Shown here one piece after another: positions 1-8,771 of a stretch of DNA of 64,000 nt. The position numbers were made by a program, and so were the translations under genes. Within the stretch, counting starts at the first letter, position 1, and the number at the start of each line of letters is the position of its first letter. The DNA is from BD2-11 sp965221785 (GTDB lineage Bacteria > Gemmatimonadota > Gemmatimonadetes > Longimicrobiales > Gaopeijiaceae): the NCBI GenBank assembly GCA_965221785.1, contig CBDCSR010000003.1:310001-374000 (forward strand). Reading direction: 5' to 3'. Below the pieces are notes generated by a model. It was not told the origin of the DNA. It ran no database searches and saw only the letters and a program-made list of their open reading frames with translations.

Positions 1-743
1 CGCTGGCGCTCATGGCTGACCTGGTGGGCGGCGGAGTTCGCGGGATTCCCTACTACGGGATCCTGGAAGCGGAGATCGCGGGCTGCCCGGTGGTCGTCTC
101 GCAGTCGGGCTTTTCGGGTGAGAAAGGCTACGAAATCTACCTGCGCGACGCGACCCTGCACGCCGAGACGCTGTGGAACGCGGTGCTCGACGCGGGCGAG
201 GCGCACCAGCTCATGGTGATCGCCCCCGGCCACCAGCGCCGCATTCAGGCGGGCATCCTCTCGTGGGGACAGGACATGGACCACGAGACCGTCCCGTTCC
301 AGTGCAACCTCGGCTATCAGGTGCCGCGCGAGAAGAAGGGCGACTACATCGGCCGGGCCGCCCTCGAAGGGATGCGCGCCGGGATCGAGGCCGGGCGGCC
401 GCCGTTTTCCATGGTGCTGGTGGGGATGAAGATGGGCGGCAGGCCCATCGACGACTACGCGCCCGATTTCTGGCTGGTGTCCGGTGCGGAGGGCGGCGAT
501 CCCGTCGGGTACCTGACTTCGCCGTGGCATGCTCCGGAGCTCGGATGCAACATCGCCCTGGGCTACGTGCCCGTGGGGATGTCCGACGTCGGGACGGAGC
601 TTGCCGTCCGGTTGCCGGACGAATACGCGAGCGAGCCGGGCAGGCCGGACTGGGCGCGGGTTTGCGAGGTTCCGTTCCGGCCATCGGCCAACCCGAGTGC
701 GCGTGAGCTGGCCCATGCGCGGGGCGAGGACGCGGCGATCTAG
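1..743 (+). CDS. GcvT-like aminomethyltransferase, 5' truncated by window
   Basis: Folate-binding, glycine-cleavage T-type protein. The frame is open to the first bases of the window, so the N-terminus lies outside and the ATG at 12 is probably internal. Visible family features are GFSGEKGYEIYL, then APGHQRRIQAGILSWGQDMD and LGYQVPREKKGDYIGRAAL, followed by a C-terminal barrel-type domain with a conserved-looking LGYVPVGMSDVGTEL stretch. Such proteins pass one-carbon units to tetrahydrofolate or demethylate methylated amines and related compounds. Its converging neighbour is a flavoprotein carrying the same T-domain fold, which suggests a shared methyl-amine or one-carbon theme. The exact substrate is unknown. 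Confidence 0.85.
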   Translation, partial: LALMADLVGGGVRGIPYYGILEAEIAGCPVVVSQSGFSGEKGYEIYLRDATLHAETLWNAVLDAGEAHQLMVIAPGHQRRIQAGILSWGQDMDHETVPFQCNLGYQVPREKKGDYIGRAALEGMRAGIEAGRPPFSMVLVGMKMGGRPIDDYAPDFWLVSGAEGGDPVGYLTSPWHAPELGCNIALGYVPVGMSDVGTELAVRLPDEYASEPGRPDWARVCEVPFRPSANPSARELAHARGEDAAI

Positions 744-751
744 GTCTGGTG

Positions 752-773
752 AGACGTTTCAGCTGAAACGTCT
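752..773. terminator. Perfect 22-bp palindrome between convergent genes
   Basis: Two 11-base arms meet with no spacer (left arm AGACGTTTCAG, right arm its exact complement). It sits in the 49-bp gap between the stop codons of two convergent genes, 9 bp after the first stop and 20 bp from the second. As RNA either strand could fold into a stem of about nine pairs with a small loop. The position fits a bidirectional terminator, but no long T-run follows on either strand. A protein-binding dyad is the alternative. Confidence 0.5.
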
Positions 774-792
774 TCGCGGCTCGCGGCGAAGG

Positions 793-3324
793 CTATCCCT
801 TCATCCGGCTCCCGGACGCGTCGAACAGGGCGTTGGCGACCGCAGCCACCGTGACCGGGAAACACTCGTTCATGTACATCACCTGCAGCCGCTCGCCCAC
901 GCGGGCCAACTCGGCAGGCAGCCAGGCCATCAGCAGGTACTTTCCCACGGTCGGCCCCATTCCGGCGGAGGTGACGCGTGACTCCCTGCCCTGTGCGTCG
1001 ACGATGCGGTCTCCGTCGAGGGTCAGGACCGGCTCATTCCCGCCGGTGGGGAAACGCGCGACGCCGGACGCGCTCGCGTGGTCGTCCATGGCGAGCGTGC
1101 AGATCATCGCCGCCGGACCCCGTTCGCGGGCCTTCAGGTAGGCGGCCTTGCCGATGAAGTCCGCCTGCTTCACCTGGCGCCGCGCCAGTCCGGCCTCGAC
1201 CGGCGAGTACTCGGAAGTGAGTTCGGCGCCCACGAGCAGGTAGCCTTTCTCCATGCGTCCGGTGGTGCCGTAGACACCGATCCCCGCCGGTCGCGCGTCG
1301 AGTTCACGGCCGACGCGCCAAATCGCGTGCCAGAGCGCCAGGCCGTGCTCCGTGCGCGTGTAGATCTCCCATCCGTTCTCGCCCACATAGGAGATGCGCA
1401 GCATGGTGGCGGGGATCCCGTCGATGAGGACGTGCTGCACCGTCCCGTACGGGAACTCTTCCTGGCTGACCCCGCGGTCGGCGACGCCAGCGAGAAGCCC
1501 CTGCGCATCGGGTCCCCACACGCCGAGGGTGGTGATTGCCGACGACCGGTCCTCGAACTGCACCGACCCGTCGACCGGCAGGTGCTTGCGAAACCAGAAC
1601 GCGTCGCGAGCTCCGTCGAACACCCCGGTTACGATGCGAAACCGGTCTTGCGCGAGCCGTTGGATGGTCAGGTCGGCGCGAAAGCCTCCGTCCGGTGTCA
1701 GCAGCGGCGTGTAGATCGAGCTGCCGACCGGACGGTCGCACGGGTTGACCGTCATCGTCTCCAGGTACGGGAGCACGCCGGGCCCGGAGACATCGAAGAT
1801 CTGGAACGCGCCCAGATCCACGACGCCCACCTTCTCGCGCAGGTGCAGATGCTCCGCGTTGATGATGGGTGACCACCAGCGCCGGTCCCACTCGTGCGGG
1901 CGGTCCGGGACGTCGTAGCGCGCCACCAGATCCTCGTTGGAGGCGTACCACTGCGGACGCTCCCATCCCCGGGCCTCGTAGTATTCGGCTCCCAGCGCCT
2001 CGGTTCGAGGGTGGAAGGGCGAGCGGTTGATACCGCGCGCGGATTCCCACTGCTCGCGCGGATGCACGATCCCGTAGGTCTTGCGGAAGTGCTCCCGGCA
2101 GCGCGCCCGGACGTGATGTCCCGTGCGCTCGTGCGGCTGGAAGCGAGTGACGTCCGACTCGTGCGGGTCGAGGAGGCGCGGGTAGCCGTGCGTCATCCAC
2201 TCGGCGACCAGGCGTGCCGAGCCGGGGCCCTCCCGCACCCACACCGCCGCCGCCGACCAGAGGTTGGCCACCTCGGCGGTCTCGCCCAGCAGCTGCTGCG
2301 TGTCGGGCGTTAGAGAGAGCAGGCCGTTGACGGCATACTGCACCTCGGTGCCGGCCAGGAGTTCGCCCATGATCTCGCGCGCGTGCTCCAGTTGCGGCGC
2401 GAAGTCCGCGGACGTGAAGGGCAGCTCGGTAGGGGAACGCTCCGCCTCGGCGACGGAAGGAATGTCGTCGGGGTGCATCAGGATGGGACGGTGCGCATAC
2501 GAGCCCACCTCCATCGCTCCGTCGCTCTGGCGCTCGTACATGAACGAGTCCATGTCGCGCACGATTGGGTAGCCGATCTCGTTGCCGGTCCCGAGCAGGA
2601 GTTCGACCGGGCCGAAATCGGCCATCTGGTGCACCGCCGGGGTGAGCGGAATGGTGGCACCGGCCATCGCCGCGATGCGCGGGCTCCAGACGCCGCAGGC
2701 GATGATCGCGTGGTCGACTTCGATGGTTCCCCGAGTCGTCGCAACCGACCGGATGCGCGGGCGGCCAAACGGCACCGGCCCGACCTCGAGGCCGGTCACC
2801 TCGGTCTCGTCCAGGACTGTGAGCACGCCCCTGGCCAGGGCCCGTTCCCGCATGATCGTGCCCGCGCCGACCGAGTCGACGACGGAGACGCTCGGGGTGT
2901 AGAAGCCGCCCAGGATCACGTCCGGGTTGACGAACGGGACCCTGGCGACGACTTCCGCTGGCGTCAGCAGGTAGCTCTCGATGCCCCAGACGCGCGCCGA
3001 GGTCATCCGCCGGCGCAACTCCTCCATGCGCTCTTCGGTTCGTGCGACCTCGATTCCCCCGCAGGTCGTATTGGCGCCGAGCACATCGTACTGCCGCTGG
3101 CTCTCGAGCGTGATCAGCGCGATTTCGCGCCCGTGATCCGTCGGAAAGATGAAGTTGGACGCATGGCCGGTGGATCCGCCGGGATCGGGCAGCGGGCCCT
3201 TCTCGATCAGCACAAGGTCTTCCCAGCCGAGCTTCGCAAGGTGCTCGACCAGGCAGTTGCCGACGATGCCGGCGCCGATTACGGCGACCGTGGCTCGGGA
3301 CGGTGCGATGCCTCTTTCGCTCAT
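793..3324 (-). CDS. FAD-dependent dehydrogenase fused to GcvT domain (dimethylglycine/sarcosine dehydrogenase-like)
   Basis: 843-residue flavoprotein. The N-terminal half is a DAO-type FAD domain with the dinucleotide motif VAVIGAGIVGNCLVEHLA at about residues 12-29 and an ILAGF/GFYTP-type substrate region. From about residue 430 it becomes a GcvT fold (YEARGWERP.., LGAFQIFDVSGPGVLPYLE, ISYVGENGWEIYTRTEHGL, GVYGTTGRMEKGYLL) with a C-terminal T domain. This is the architecture of dimethylglycine and sarcosine dehydrogenases, which oxidise N-methyl groups and pass formaldehyde to tetrahydrofolate. I chose the ATG at 3324 because GxGxxG follows at the usual distance; the frame extends upstream to a TTG at 3378 without homology-like sequence. 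Substrate is inferred from family only. Confidence 0.85.
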   Translation of the reverse strand: MSERGIAPSRATVAVIGAGIVGNCLVEHLAKLGWEDLVLIEKGPLPDPGGSTGHASNFIFPTDHGREIALITLESQRQYDVLGANTTCGGIEVARTEERMEELRRRMTSARVWGIESYLLTPAEVVARVPFVNPDVILGGFYTPSVSVVDSVGAGTIMRERALARGVLTVLDETEVTGLEVGPVPFGRPRIRSVATTRGTIEVDHAIIACGVWSPRIAAMAGATIPLTPAVHQMADFGPVELLLGTGNEIGYPIVRDMDSFMYERQSDGAMEVGSYAHRPILMHPDDIPSVAEAERSPTELPFTSADFAPQLEHAREIMGELLAGTEVQYAVNGLLSLTPDTQQLLGETAEVANLWSAAAVWVREGPGSARLVAEWMTHGYPRLLDPHESDVTRFQPHERTGHHVRARCREHFRKTYGIVHPREQWESARGINRSPFHPRTEALGAEYYEARGWERPQWYASNEDLVARYDVPDRPHEWDRRWWSPIINAEHLHLREKVGVVDLGAFQIFDVSGPGVLPYLETMTVNPCDRPVGSSIYTPLLTPDGGFRADLTIQRLAQDRFRIVTGVFDGARDAFWFRKHLPVDGSVQFEDRSSAITTLGVWGPDAQGLLAGVADRGVSQEEFPYGTVQHVLIDGIPATMLRISYVGENGWEIYTRTEHGLALWHAIWRVGRELDARPAGIGVYGTTGRMEKGYLLVGAELTSEYSPVEAGLARRQVKQADFIGKAAYLKARERGPAAMICTLAMDDHASASGVARFPTGGNEPVLTLDGDRIVDAQGRESRVTSAGMGPTVGKYLLMAWLPAELARVGERLQVMYMNECFPVTVAAVANALFDASGSRMKG

Positions 3325-3396
3325 GGCAGTCTTCGCCCTGGCGCGGGTGCTTGTGCTATCGGCCGCCTGTCGTAACAAGCGAGCTGTCCCGCTGCG

Positions 3397-4467
3397 CTAG
3401 CGGGCAACGTCCCCGATGGTCATCCGGTAGGCGGTGAGAACCGGAAACGGGTCCGCGGCCAGCGTGTAGATGGCGTCGGGTCCTATCGCCACGGACCGTG
3501 CCCAGGCGGGCAACAGCACCGAACCCAGGTATGAGCCGTCCGCCAGGCCGAAGAGATCAAGCAGGTACCCGCGCACGTTGTTCTCGCCGTAGTAGTGGAC
3601 GAACAGGGTATCCCCGCGCGCCCCGAAGTCCATCGCGGTGAAGACCCTTTCGGCCGTTCGCGTGCTCCGGACGGTGGTCACCCGGCCATCCACCACGGCT
3701 TCGCGGACTGTGGTAACGAGTCCCGGGAAATCCGCATGCTCGGCATAGGGGAAGCCTTCGGCGCCGCGGTCTCCGCCCATTCGCCACCAGCCGTTGCCGA
3801 CCGTGAACCCGAAAACCCACTCCTCCCCGGCGCCGACGACCCTTCCCTGTCGCGCCATCGGAGGAAGATCCCGATATGGGCGCGAGGGGAAGTCCACCGA
3901 ATCGACTACTACTCCCTTCTCGTCGGCAACGAGAAACGCCGGCTCGGCCAGGCGCGTCAGCACGACCAGCCTGCCGTCGCCCAAGCTCGCGACCGATTCC
4001 GGCGCCATGCCGCTCAGGTTCGTTTCGCTTGCCAACCGGCCATCGCGGTCAATGATTGCGAGCCGCTCGTTGACGTTGTCGACGACCGCAGCTCTCCCGC
4101 CCGGCAGCTGCGCGATGCCCCGAACCGTCCGAAGCTCTCCCGGTCCTCCTCCTTGCCGGCCGAAGGTCCACAGTACCTCGCCCTCCGCCGAGATCCGGAC
4201 CAGAGCGTTCCGGCCCCCGTCCCACAGCGTCACGCCCTCAGCGCCAGCGGACAGCCAGTAGGGATTGAGCAGAAGCGTATCGGCCGCGGTTCCGCCGATG
4301 GACCACAGGCTGTCCATTTCGGCGGGGAGGAAGGTACGCTCGGCTACGACATCCTCTTCCGACCAGAACTCACGGGGATCCGATGGCACCTCTTCGCTGC
4401 ACGCCGTGCCCACGAGACCGGCGAGAAGAACGGAAAGCGCAGGATGCCCTGCCGGGCGAGGGTGCAT
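3397..4467 (-). CDS. Exported 6-bladed beta-propeller protein, probable lipoprotein
   Basis: 356 residues starting at the ATG at 4467, just after which comes a hydrophobic signal (ALSVLLAGLVGTAC) with a cysteine at about residue 24; the lipobox is imperfect because G-T-A precedes the Cys. The mature part has repeating blade-like motifs such as LVRISAEGEVLWTFGRQGGGPGEL, LAIIDRDGRL and a closing AIYTLAADPFPVLTAYRM, typical of 6-bladed propeller (NHL-like) surface proteins of this type of bacterium. Role unknown; binding or scaffold function is plausible. The DoxX-like gene ends 7 bp upstream, so they may be cotranscribed. Confidence 0.75.
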   Translation of the reverse strand: MHPRPAGHPALSVLLAGLVGTACSEEVPSDPREFWSEEDVVAERTFLPAEMDSLWSIGGTAADTLLLNPYWLSAGAEGVTLWDGGRNALVRISAEGEVLWTFGRQGGGPGELRTVRGIAQLPGGRAAVVDNVNERLAIIDRDGRLASETNLSGMAPESVASLGDGRLVVLTRLAEPAFLVADEKGVVVDSVDFPSRPYRDLPPMARQGRVVGAGEEWVFGFTVGNGWWRMGGDRGAEGFPYAEHADFPGLVTTVREAVVDGRVTTVRSTRTAERVFTAMDFGARGDTLFVHYYGENNVRGYLLDLFGLADGSYLGSVLLPAWARSVAIGPDAIYTLAADPFPVLTAYRMTIGDVAR

Positions 4468-4474
4468 GGCGCTC

Positions 4475-4810
4475 CTACCGCGATTTTCTCGCCACCAGGA
4501 GGCAGAGAAGGAGAGCAACCAGCGGGACCACCGCCTGGGCAGCCTGACCGTTTGTGACGAGCGTATAGATCGCGCCGAGCATGACCACGATCATGGACGC
4601 AGCCGCGAGGAAGCGCGTCTTCTGCATCAGGAAGCCCACGCCGGCCGCCGTTTCGGCGACACCGATCAGGTACTGGAACCAGCCGGAGTATCCCCACAGT
4701 TCGAACTGCTCGACCATCATCCCGGCCAGCTTCATGCCGCCGTTCAGCAGGAAGAGCAACGCCAGCAGCACCGATACGATGGTAGTTCCCCTGCTTCCCT
4801 TGTCCGCCAT
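4475..4810 (-). CDS. DoxX-family membrane protein, copy 2
   Basis: 111-residue integral membrane protein with four hydrophobic segments (IVSVLLALLFLLNGGMKL, WFQYLIGVAETAAGVGFLM, FLAAASMIVVMLGAIYTLV, AVVPLVALLLCLLVA). The pattern NGGMKLAG...FELWGYSGWFQYLIGVAETAAG is the DoxX signature. DoxX-like proteins are quinone- or redox-linked membrane proteins of mostly unclear function. The ATG at 4810 follows an AGGAG ribosome-binding site at the right distance and gives the usual family length; the frame runs further upstream in a shadow ORF. It is a paralogue of the next upstream gene, with nearly parallel sequence. Confidence 0.8.
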   Translation of the reverse strand: MADKGSRGTTIVSVLLALLFLLNGGMKLAGMMVEQFELWGYSGWFQYLIGVAETAAGVGFLMQKTRFLAAASMIVVMLGAIYTLVTNGQAAQAVVPLVALLLCLLVARKSR

Positions 4811-4872
4811 TTCTGCTCCTTGCGTTGCGAGTGTGGGATGACCTGAGTGTTGGATGAGCGACGAAGGTACGG

Positions 4873-5214
4873 CTACCTCGAATAGTTGGCCACGGTGGCC
4901 GCGAGCAGGAGTGCCAGCGCGGGAATCGCGATGCGGTCGGTGTCGCCGGCCCGCAGCAGCGTGAAGAGCGCGCCAAGCATGACGGCCATGATGGCCAGTG
5001 CGCCGTACAGCCGCGTCCGCCTCCGCATCAGGGCGAGGCCCGCCGCCGTTTCCGTAACACCGATGACGTAGAAGAACCAGACGGGGTAGCCCCACACCTC
5101 GAACCGGTCCCACCACCCCCCGATGAGCTTCATGGTGCCCGTCATCAGAAACACCAGCGCCAGGAGCACCGACACGGTCGGAATGACTTGTTCCGGCACG
5201 TCCCTGGTCGACAC
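4873..5214 (-). CDS. DoxX-family membrane protein, copy 1
   Basis: 113-residue, four-helix membrane protein aligning along its whole length with the downstream paralogue (SVLLALVFLMTGTMKLIGG, FEVWGYPVWFFYVIGVTETAAGLALM). I chose the GTG at 5214 because a GGGAG lies about 7 bases ahead and because it matches the paralogue's N-terminus; an upstream GTG at 5289 would add 25 residues of poor character. The two genes are 62 bp apart on the same strand and look like a tandem duplication that has diverged substantially. Function is not established. Confidence 0.75.
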   Translation of the reverse strand: MSTRDVPEQVIPTVSVLLALVFLMTGTMKLIGGWWDRFEVWGYPVWFFYVIGVTETAAGLALMRRRTRLYGALAIMAVMLGALFTLLRAGDTDRIAIPALALLLAATVANYSR

Positions 5215-5375
5215 GGTTCGCTCCCGGGTTATCGCGGATCGCCTGTTTCGAGCCTTGGGAAAGTACGGTTTGAGCGGTGTCGGGGACACGGTTCCGGTGT
5301 CGCGCCCTCACGCGCCGGCTCCCCCCGGAACCCTGACGTTACGTAAGGGTTGGCGGTGAGCCGCGCGGAAGCCTG

Positions 5376-5879
5376 CTACCGGAAAGGCGCGGAATTCCTG
5401 CCGAGGCTCACGCTTACGGAGGCCGCCTCATCCGGGACGGAGCCGCTGCCGTCCCAGGTGTAGTTGGCGGTGAAGTCATGTTCCGCAGGCTCGTTTACTC
5501 GGGCCTCCGCCAGACTGAAGCTGGTGTCATCGAGCTGGAGCACGAGGGACGCGACATCCTCGTCGGAAAGGGCACTGTCCAGCGTGAGGTGGATGTAGCC
5601 CTCCCCACCGGCTCCCCAGCGGATGCTGGTGACGATGTAGCTCGTTTCGCCGATCGAGAAGCCCGGTTCGCTCAGCTCGCCGTATTGCGCCGTTTCCCCG
5701 CTGCAGTTGGCTGCGCCCCGGCAATAGCCCACCGCGTCCGCGGCATTCGTTCGAGCCACGGTGAGCGTTGCCGACCAGACGGGAGTCTGGGCGTGCGTCA
5801 GGATCGGGGAGGCAAGCATGGCGGCGGTGGCCAGCAGGAACCCCGCCAGGGCGAATCCTTCGGAACGTGGCGCGCTCAT
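5376..5879 (-). CDS. Small secreted protein, beta-sandwich-like
   Basis: 167 residues with a clear signal peptide (LAGFLLATAAMLASPILTHAQ, cleavage predicted after THA). The mature part reads WSATLTVARTNAADAVGYCRGAANCSGETAQYGELSEPGF.. and ends with ..FTANYTWDGSGSVPDEAASVSVSLGR, resembling the short repeat domain found in many bacterial adhesin-like surface proteins that ends in a 'W...G..VSVSL' strand; here there is only one copy. Two cysteines (about residues 53 and 59) could form a disulfide. Its ATG overlaps the stop of the upstream PIG-L gene by four bases, indicating translational coupling. Function unknown. Confidence 0.7.
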   Translation of the reverse strand: MSAPRSEGFALAGFLLATAAMLASPILTHAQTPVWSATLTVARTNAADAVGYCRGAANCSGETAQYGELSEPGFSIGETSYIVTSIRWGAGGEGYIHLTLDSALSDEDVASLVLQLDDTSFSLAEARVNEPAEHDFTANYTWDGSGSVPDEAASVSVSLGRNSAPFR

Positions 5880-8647
5880 CGGGCACCGGCCCCGTCCGCG
5901 TCCGGGACCGGCGTTATGTACTGTCGCCAGGTCGGGCCGTCGAGGGAGACGAGGTTGGCGAACAGGCGATAGGCCCCGGGAACCCCATCGCCGAACTGCC
6001 GGAAGAGGGCGAGTCCGGTGTAGATGTACGCGCCTTCTCCGAGAGGAGCGATCAGGAGCGAGCCCTCCTTGGGGGCCTCGCCGGGATCGGCCATGGAGAG
6101 CACGGGAGTGAAGGCCGGGTCCCAGGTGTTCAGCATGTAGAGGCCGCGCTCCTGCCTCCAGCCCTCGAAGTCGGCATCGGTGATGGGGTTGGGCGTGTTC
6201 AGCACCGGGGCCGCGGGATGCAGGAAGGTGACGGCCGCGTTCTCATCGGTGATGCGGTCGTGCGGCCGCGAGATCGTTACCGGGTAGGGTGCGTGGCCGC
6301 TCGCGGGGAAGGCGTACTGGTTGTACTGGGTCACCACGGTGCCCCCGGCGCGCGCGAAGTCGAGGACCGCCTCGTTGGCGGCCGCCAGGTCCTCGCGGGC
6401 CTCGTAGGCGCGCACGCCCAGCACGAGGGCGTCGAAGCGAGCGAAGTCGCCGGCGAGCACCTCGGCCGGCCCCAGCAGCTCCACCTCGAAGCCGAGGGAG
6501 GCGAGCGCCTCGGGGCCGGAATCTCCCGTGCCCATGATGTACCCGACACGCCGGCCCTCGGGCAGGGTGACCGGGAAGATGGAGGTGCGCAGCTCCGCCG
6601 GGTGGAACTGGGCCGCCCGCTCGATGTGCGGGTAGTCGATGAGCTCGACGCGCTCGCTCCAGTCGCGGCCGTTGGCGGCGCGCACAATGGCCGTCAGCCG
6701 GTCGCGGCCGACGCCCCGGCCCGCCTCGGGGGCCACGGTGAGCGTGTAAGTGCGCTCGGTGCCGGGTGAGGCGAGTTCCACCGGGACGGAGGCGGGCGCG
6801 ACCGACCATCCCGCTCCTTCCAGGGCGAGTTCACCGGTGACGCCCTCCCGTGCCTCGTTGCGGACGCGGATGCTGACGGTGCGCGCCCCGGTGTCCCCGA
6901 GCGGCCATACCAACTGTGCGGGCGCGACCGTGACCGACACGGCGGGCACCACCAGCAGCGGCTTGGTGAACTCGCCCTGGGCGGGGTCGACCCCGTAGTA
7001 GCGCGCCTCGTCGTCGCTGGCGAGGGCGATCCGGGTGGGCGATCCGGTCGGTCCGCCGTCCAGGACCAGTTCGAAGCGCGCGCCGCCGGTCACCACGGGG
7101 GGATCGTGGGGCAGGCCGCGCAGCTGCCGGTCGTCCGGCCAGGCGTAGATGTCGCCCTCCCGGGGCTCACGCATGTAGTAGCGTCGGGAGGGATCGGCGT
7201 CCGCAGGCACCTGAACGCGGAACACCCAGCGCCGGATCTCGCCCGGCGCAAGCGTTTCGGAGGTTCCGGAAACCGTCGTCAGCGAGGTCCGGCGGGGACC
7301 GAACCCGCCAGTGTCGATGGTTCTGCCCGCGAGCAGGTCTGCGCTCCAGCCCTCCGGGAGCGCCAGCCCCGGTCCGGCTCCCTCGACGCGATAGGGTCCG
7401 GCGTTCCAGAGATCGACCCGCACCTCGAAGGACTCTCCGGGCACGACCAGGTCGTCGCTCGCGCGCACCTGCGTCAGCACCGCGGAGGAGGCCAGAAGGG
7501 CCTGGCGCACGAGGCGATGTCTGCGCGCGAGCGCTTCGGTAACCTCGGGGGGTGCGTTCGGGCCGCCCGCGCGCTCGATGATGCGTTCCAGCGCGTCCAG
7601 GGCGCGCGCCAGCGCCGGGGCGGCCTGCTCCGGCGCCATCGCATCCAGCGAAGCCCCTGCGACCCCGATGGCTGCCCGATAAGTCTCGATCTCCCCCTGG
7701 GATGCCTCGCTCGGCGGTACGGCCTGCGCAATCAGGCCCGCGAAGGTCGTATCGACGCCTGCGAAGAAACTGCCGGTGCCATCGACCCCCTCCGCCGTCT
7801 TCACCAGCGCAAGGATCGATTGCCGCGGGCCCATCGGCTGCGCCGATCCCATGTCTTGGGAACGGTGCTGGCTGCGCGAATCCATCGAGACCTGGAGATA
7901 GGAGCGAGCCAGGAGCGGATCGAAGGCTCCCGGTTGCAGCGTGACCGACTCGCCTCCCACGAATCCGCCTCGCGCCAGATAGAGCTTGTCGGCCTGCCAG
8001 GCCTCGATGCCGTCCCCGAGTTGTTCCGGGAAGCGGCTCGGGTCCGCGGCCACGTCGAAGGCCTCATGCGTGAGAATGCCCGCTACCTGATGCTGACCGT
8101 GACCGTCCCTCGGCGTACCGCTGAACACCGAGACGATGACCTGTGGCCGGAAGCGCCGGATGGCCCACACCACATCCCCGAGAATCTCCTCGCGCGGCCA
8201 CTTGGAAAGCGTCTCGTCCGCGGACTTGGAATAGCCGAAGTCGATGGCCCGGGTGAAGAACTGCTCGCCGCCGTCGATGGCGCGCGCGGCCACGAGCTCG
8301 TTGCTGCGGATGATCCCCAGCCCTTCCCAGAACTCGGTGCCGATGAGGTTCTGCCCTCCCTCGCCCCGGGTGAGCGCCATATAGGCCGTGCGCGCGCCCA
8401 TGCCGCGGGCGAGGGTGGTGATCGTGTTGGTGTCCTCGTCGTCCGGGTGCGCGGCCGTCATCAGTACGCGCTTCACTCCGTCCAGCTGGCGCAGCAGCAG
8501 CCCGACCGCGACCGTGCCCCGATCGTCGGGGGGCGCCTGGGCGAGCGCGGGGACGGCGGCCGGGAGAGCGCCGATAGCCAGGGCGGCCAGTGAAGTAACG
8601 AGGGTGAGACGCGGAAACCGGAACATCCGAAACATCCTTGTAATCAT
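5876..8647 (-). CDS. Exported PIG-L family deacetylase with C-terminal glutaminase-like domain
   Basis: 923 residues from the ATG at 8647; the frame stays open upstream but only the segment from here has a signal sequence (LTLVTSLAALAIGALPAAVPALAQA). The N-terminal LmbE/PIG-L domain carries the zinc motif AHPDDED near residue 67 and a DGHGQHQ histidine motif near residue 175. These enzymes hydrolyse N-acyl sugars such as N-acetylglucosamine derivatives. Middle domains look like Ig/NPCBM-type beta sandwiches, and the last 230 residues (GYIMGTGDSGPEALASLGF..., LVLGVRAYEAREDL) resemble a ThuA/class I glutamine amidotransferase-like fold. Likely periplasmic, acting on glycans. The substrate is not visible from sequence. 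Confidence 0.85.
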   Translation of the reverse strand: MITRMFRMFRFPRLTLVTSLAALAIGALPAAVPALAQAPPDDRGTVAVGLLLRQLDGVKRVLMTAAHPDDEDTNTITTLARGMGARTAYMALTRGEGGQNLIGTEFWEGLGIIRSNELVAARAIDGGEQFFTRAIDFGYSKSADETLSKWPREEILGDVVWAIRRFRPQVIVSVFSGTPRDGHGQHQVAGILTHEAFDVAADPSRFPEQLGDGIEAWQADKLYLARGGFVGGESVTLQPGAFDPLLARSYLQVSMDSRSQHRSQDMGSAQPMGPRQSILALVKTAEGVDGTGSFFAGVDTTFAGLIAQAVPPSEASQGEIETYRAAIGVAGASLDAMAPEQAAPALARALDALERIIERAGGPNAPPEVTEALARRHRLVRQALLASSAVLTQVRASDDLVVPGESFEVRVDLWNAGPYRVEGAGPGLALPEGWSADLLAGRTIDTGGFGPRRTSLTTVSGTSETLAPGEIRRWVFRVQVPADADPSRRYYMREPREGDIYAWPDDRQLRGLPHDPPVVTGGARFELVLDGGPTGSPTRIALASDDEARYYGVDPAQGEFTKPLLVVPAVSVTVAPAQLVWPLGDTGARTVSIRVRNEAREGVTGELALEGAGWSVAPASVPVELASPGTERTYTLTVAPEAGRGVGRDRLTAIVRAANGRDWSERVELIDYPHIERAAQFHPAELRTSIFPVTLPEGRRVGYIMGTGDSGPEALASLGFEVELLGPAEVLAGDFARFDALVLGVRAYEAREDLAAANEAVLDFARAGGTVVTQYNQYAFPASGHAPYPVTISRPHDRITDENAAVTFLHPAAPVLNTPNPITDADFEGWRQERGLYMLNTWDPAFTPVLSMADPGEAPKEGSLLIAPLGEGAYIYTGLALFRQFGDGVPGAYRLFANLVSLDGPTWRQYITPVPDADGAGAR

Positions 8648-8771
8648 GCGCGCTCGCGTGGGGCGAAAAACGTAGCCATGGGCGCGAAGGGGGAAAAGTG
8701 CGGGCCGGCGATCCCCGGCCAGCCCGGCGCCTCGCCGCTCTCGGTGCTCGGGCGGATTCACTCGCGGACTG

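Noticed and set aside
793..3375. Several long plus-strand frames opposite the flavoprotein gene
   Set aside because: They mirror a clear minus-strand gene, lack recognisable motifs, and are expected in GC-rich DNA.
5768..8593. Long plus-strand frames opposite the PIG-L gene (333 and 495 codons)
   Set aside because: Compositions rich in Arg, Gly and Ala without domains; antisense shadows.
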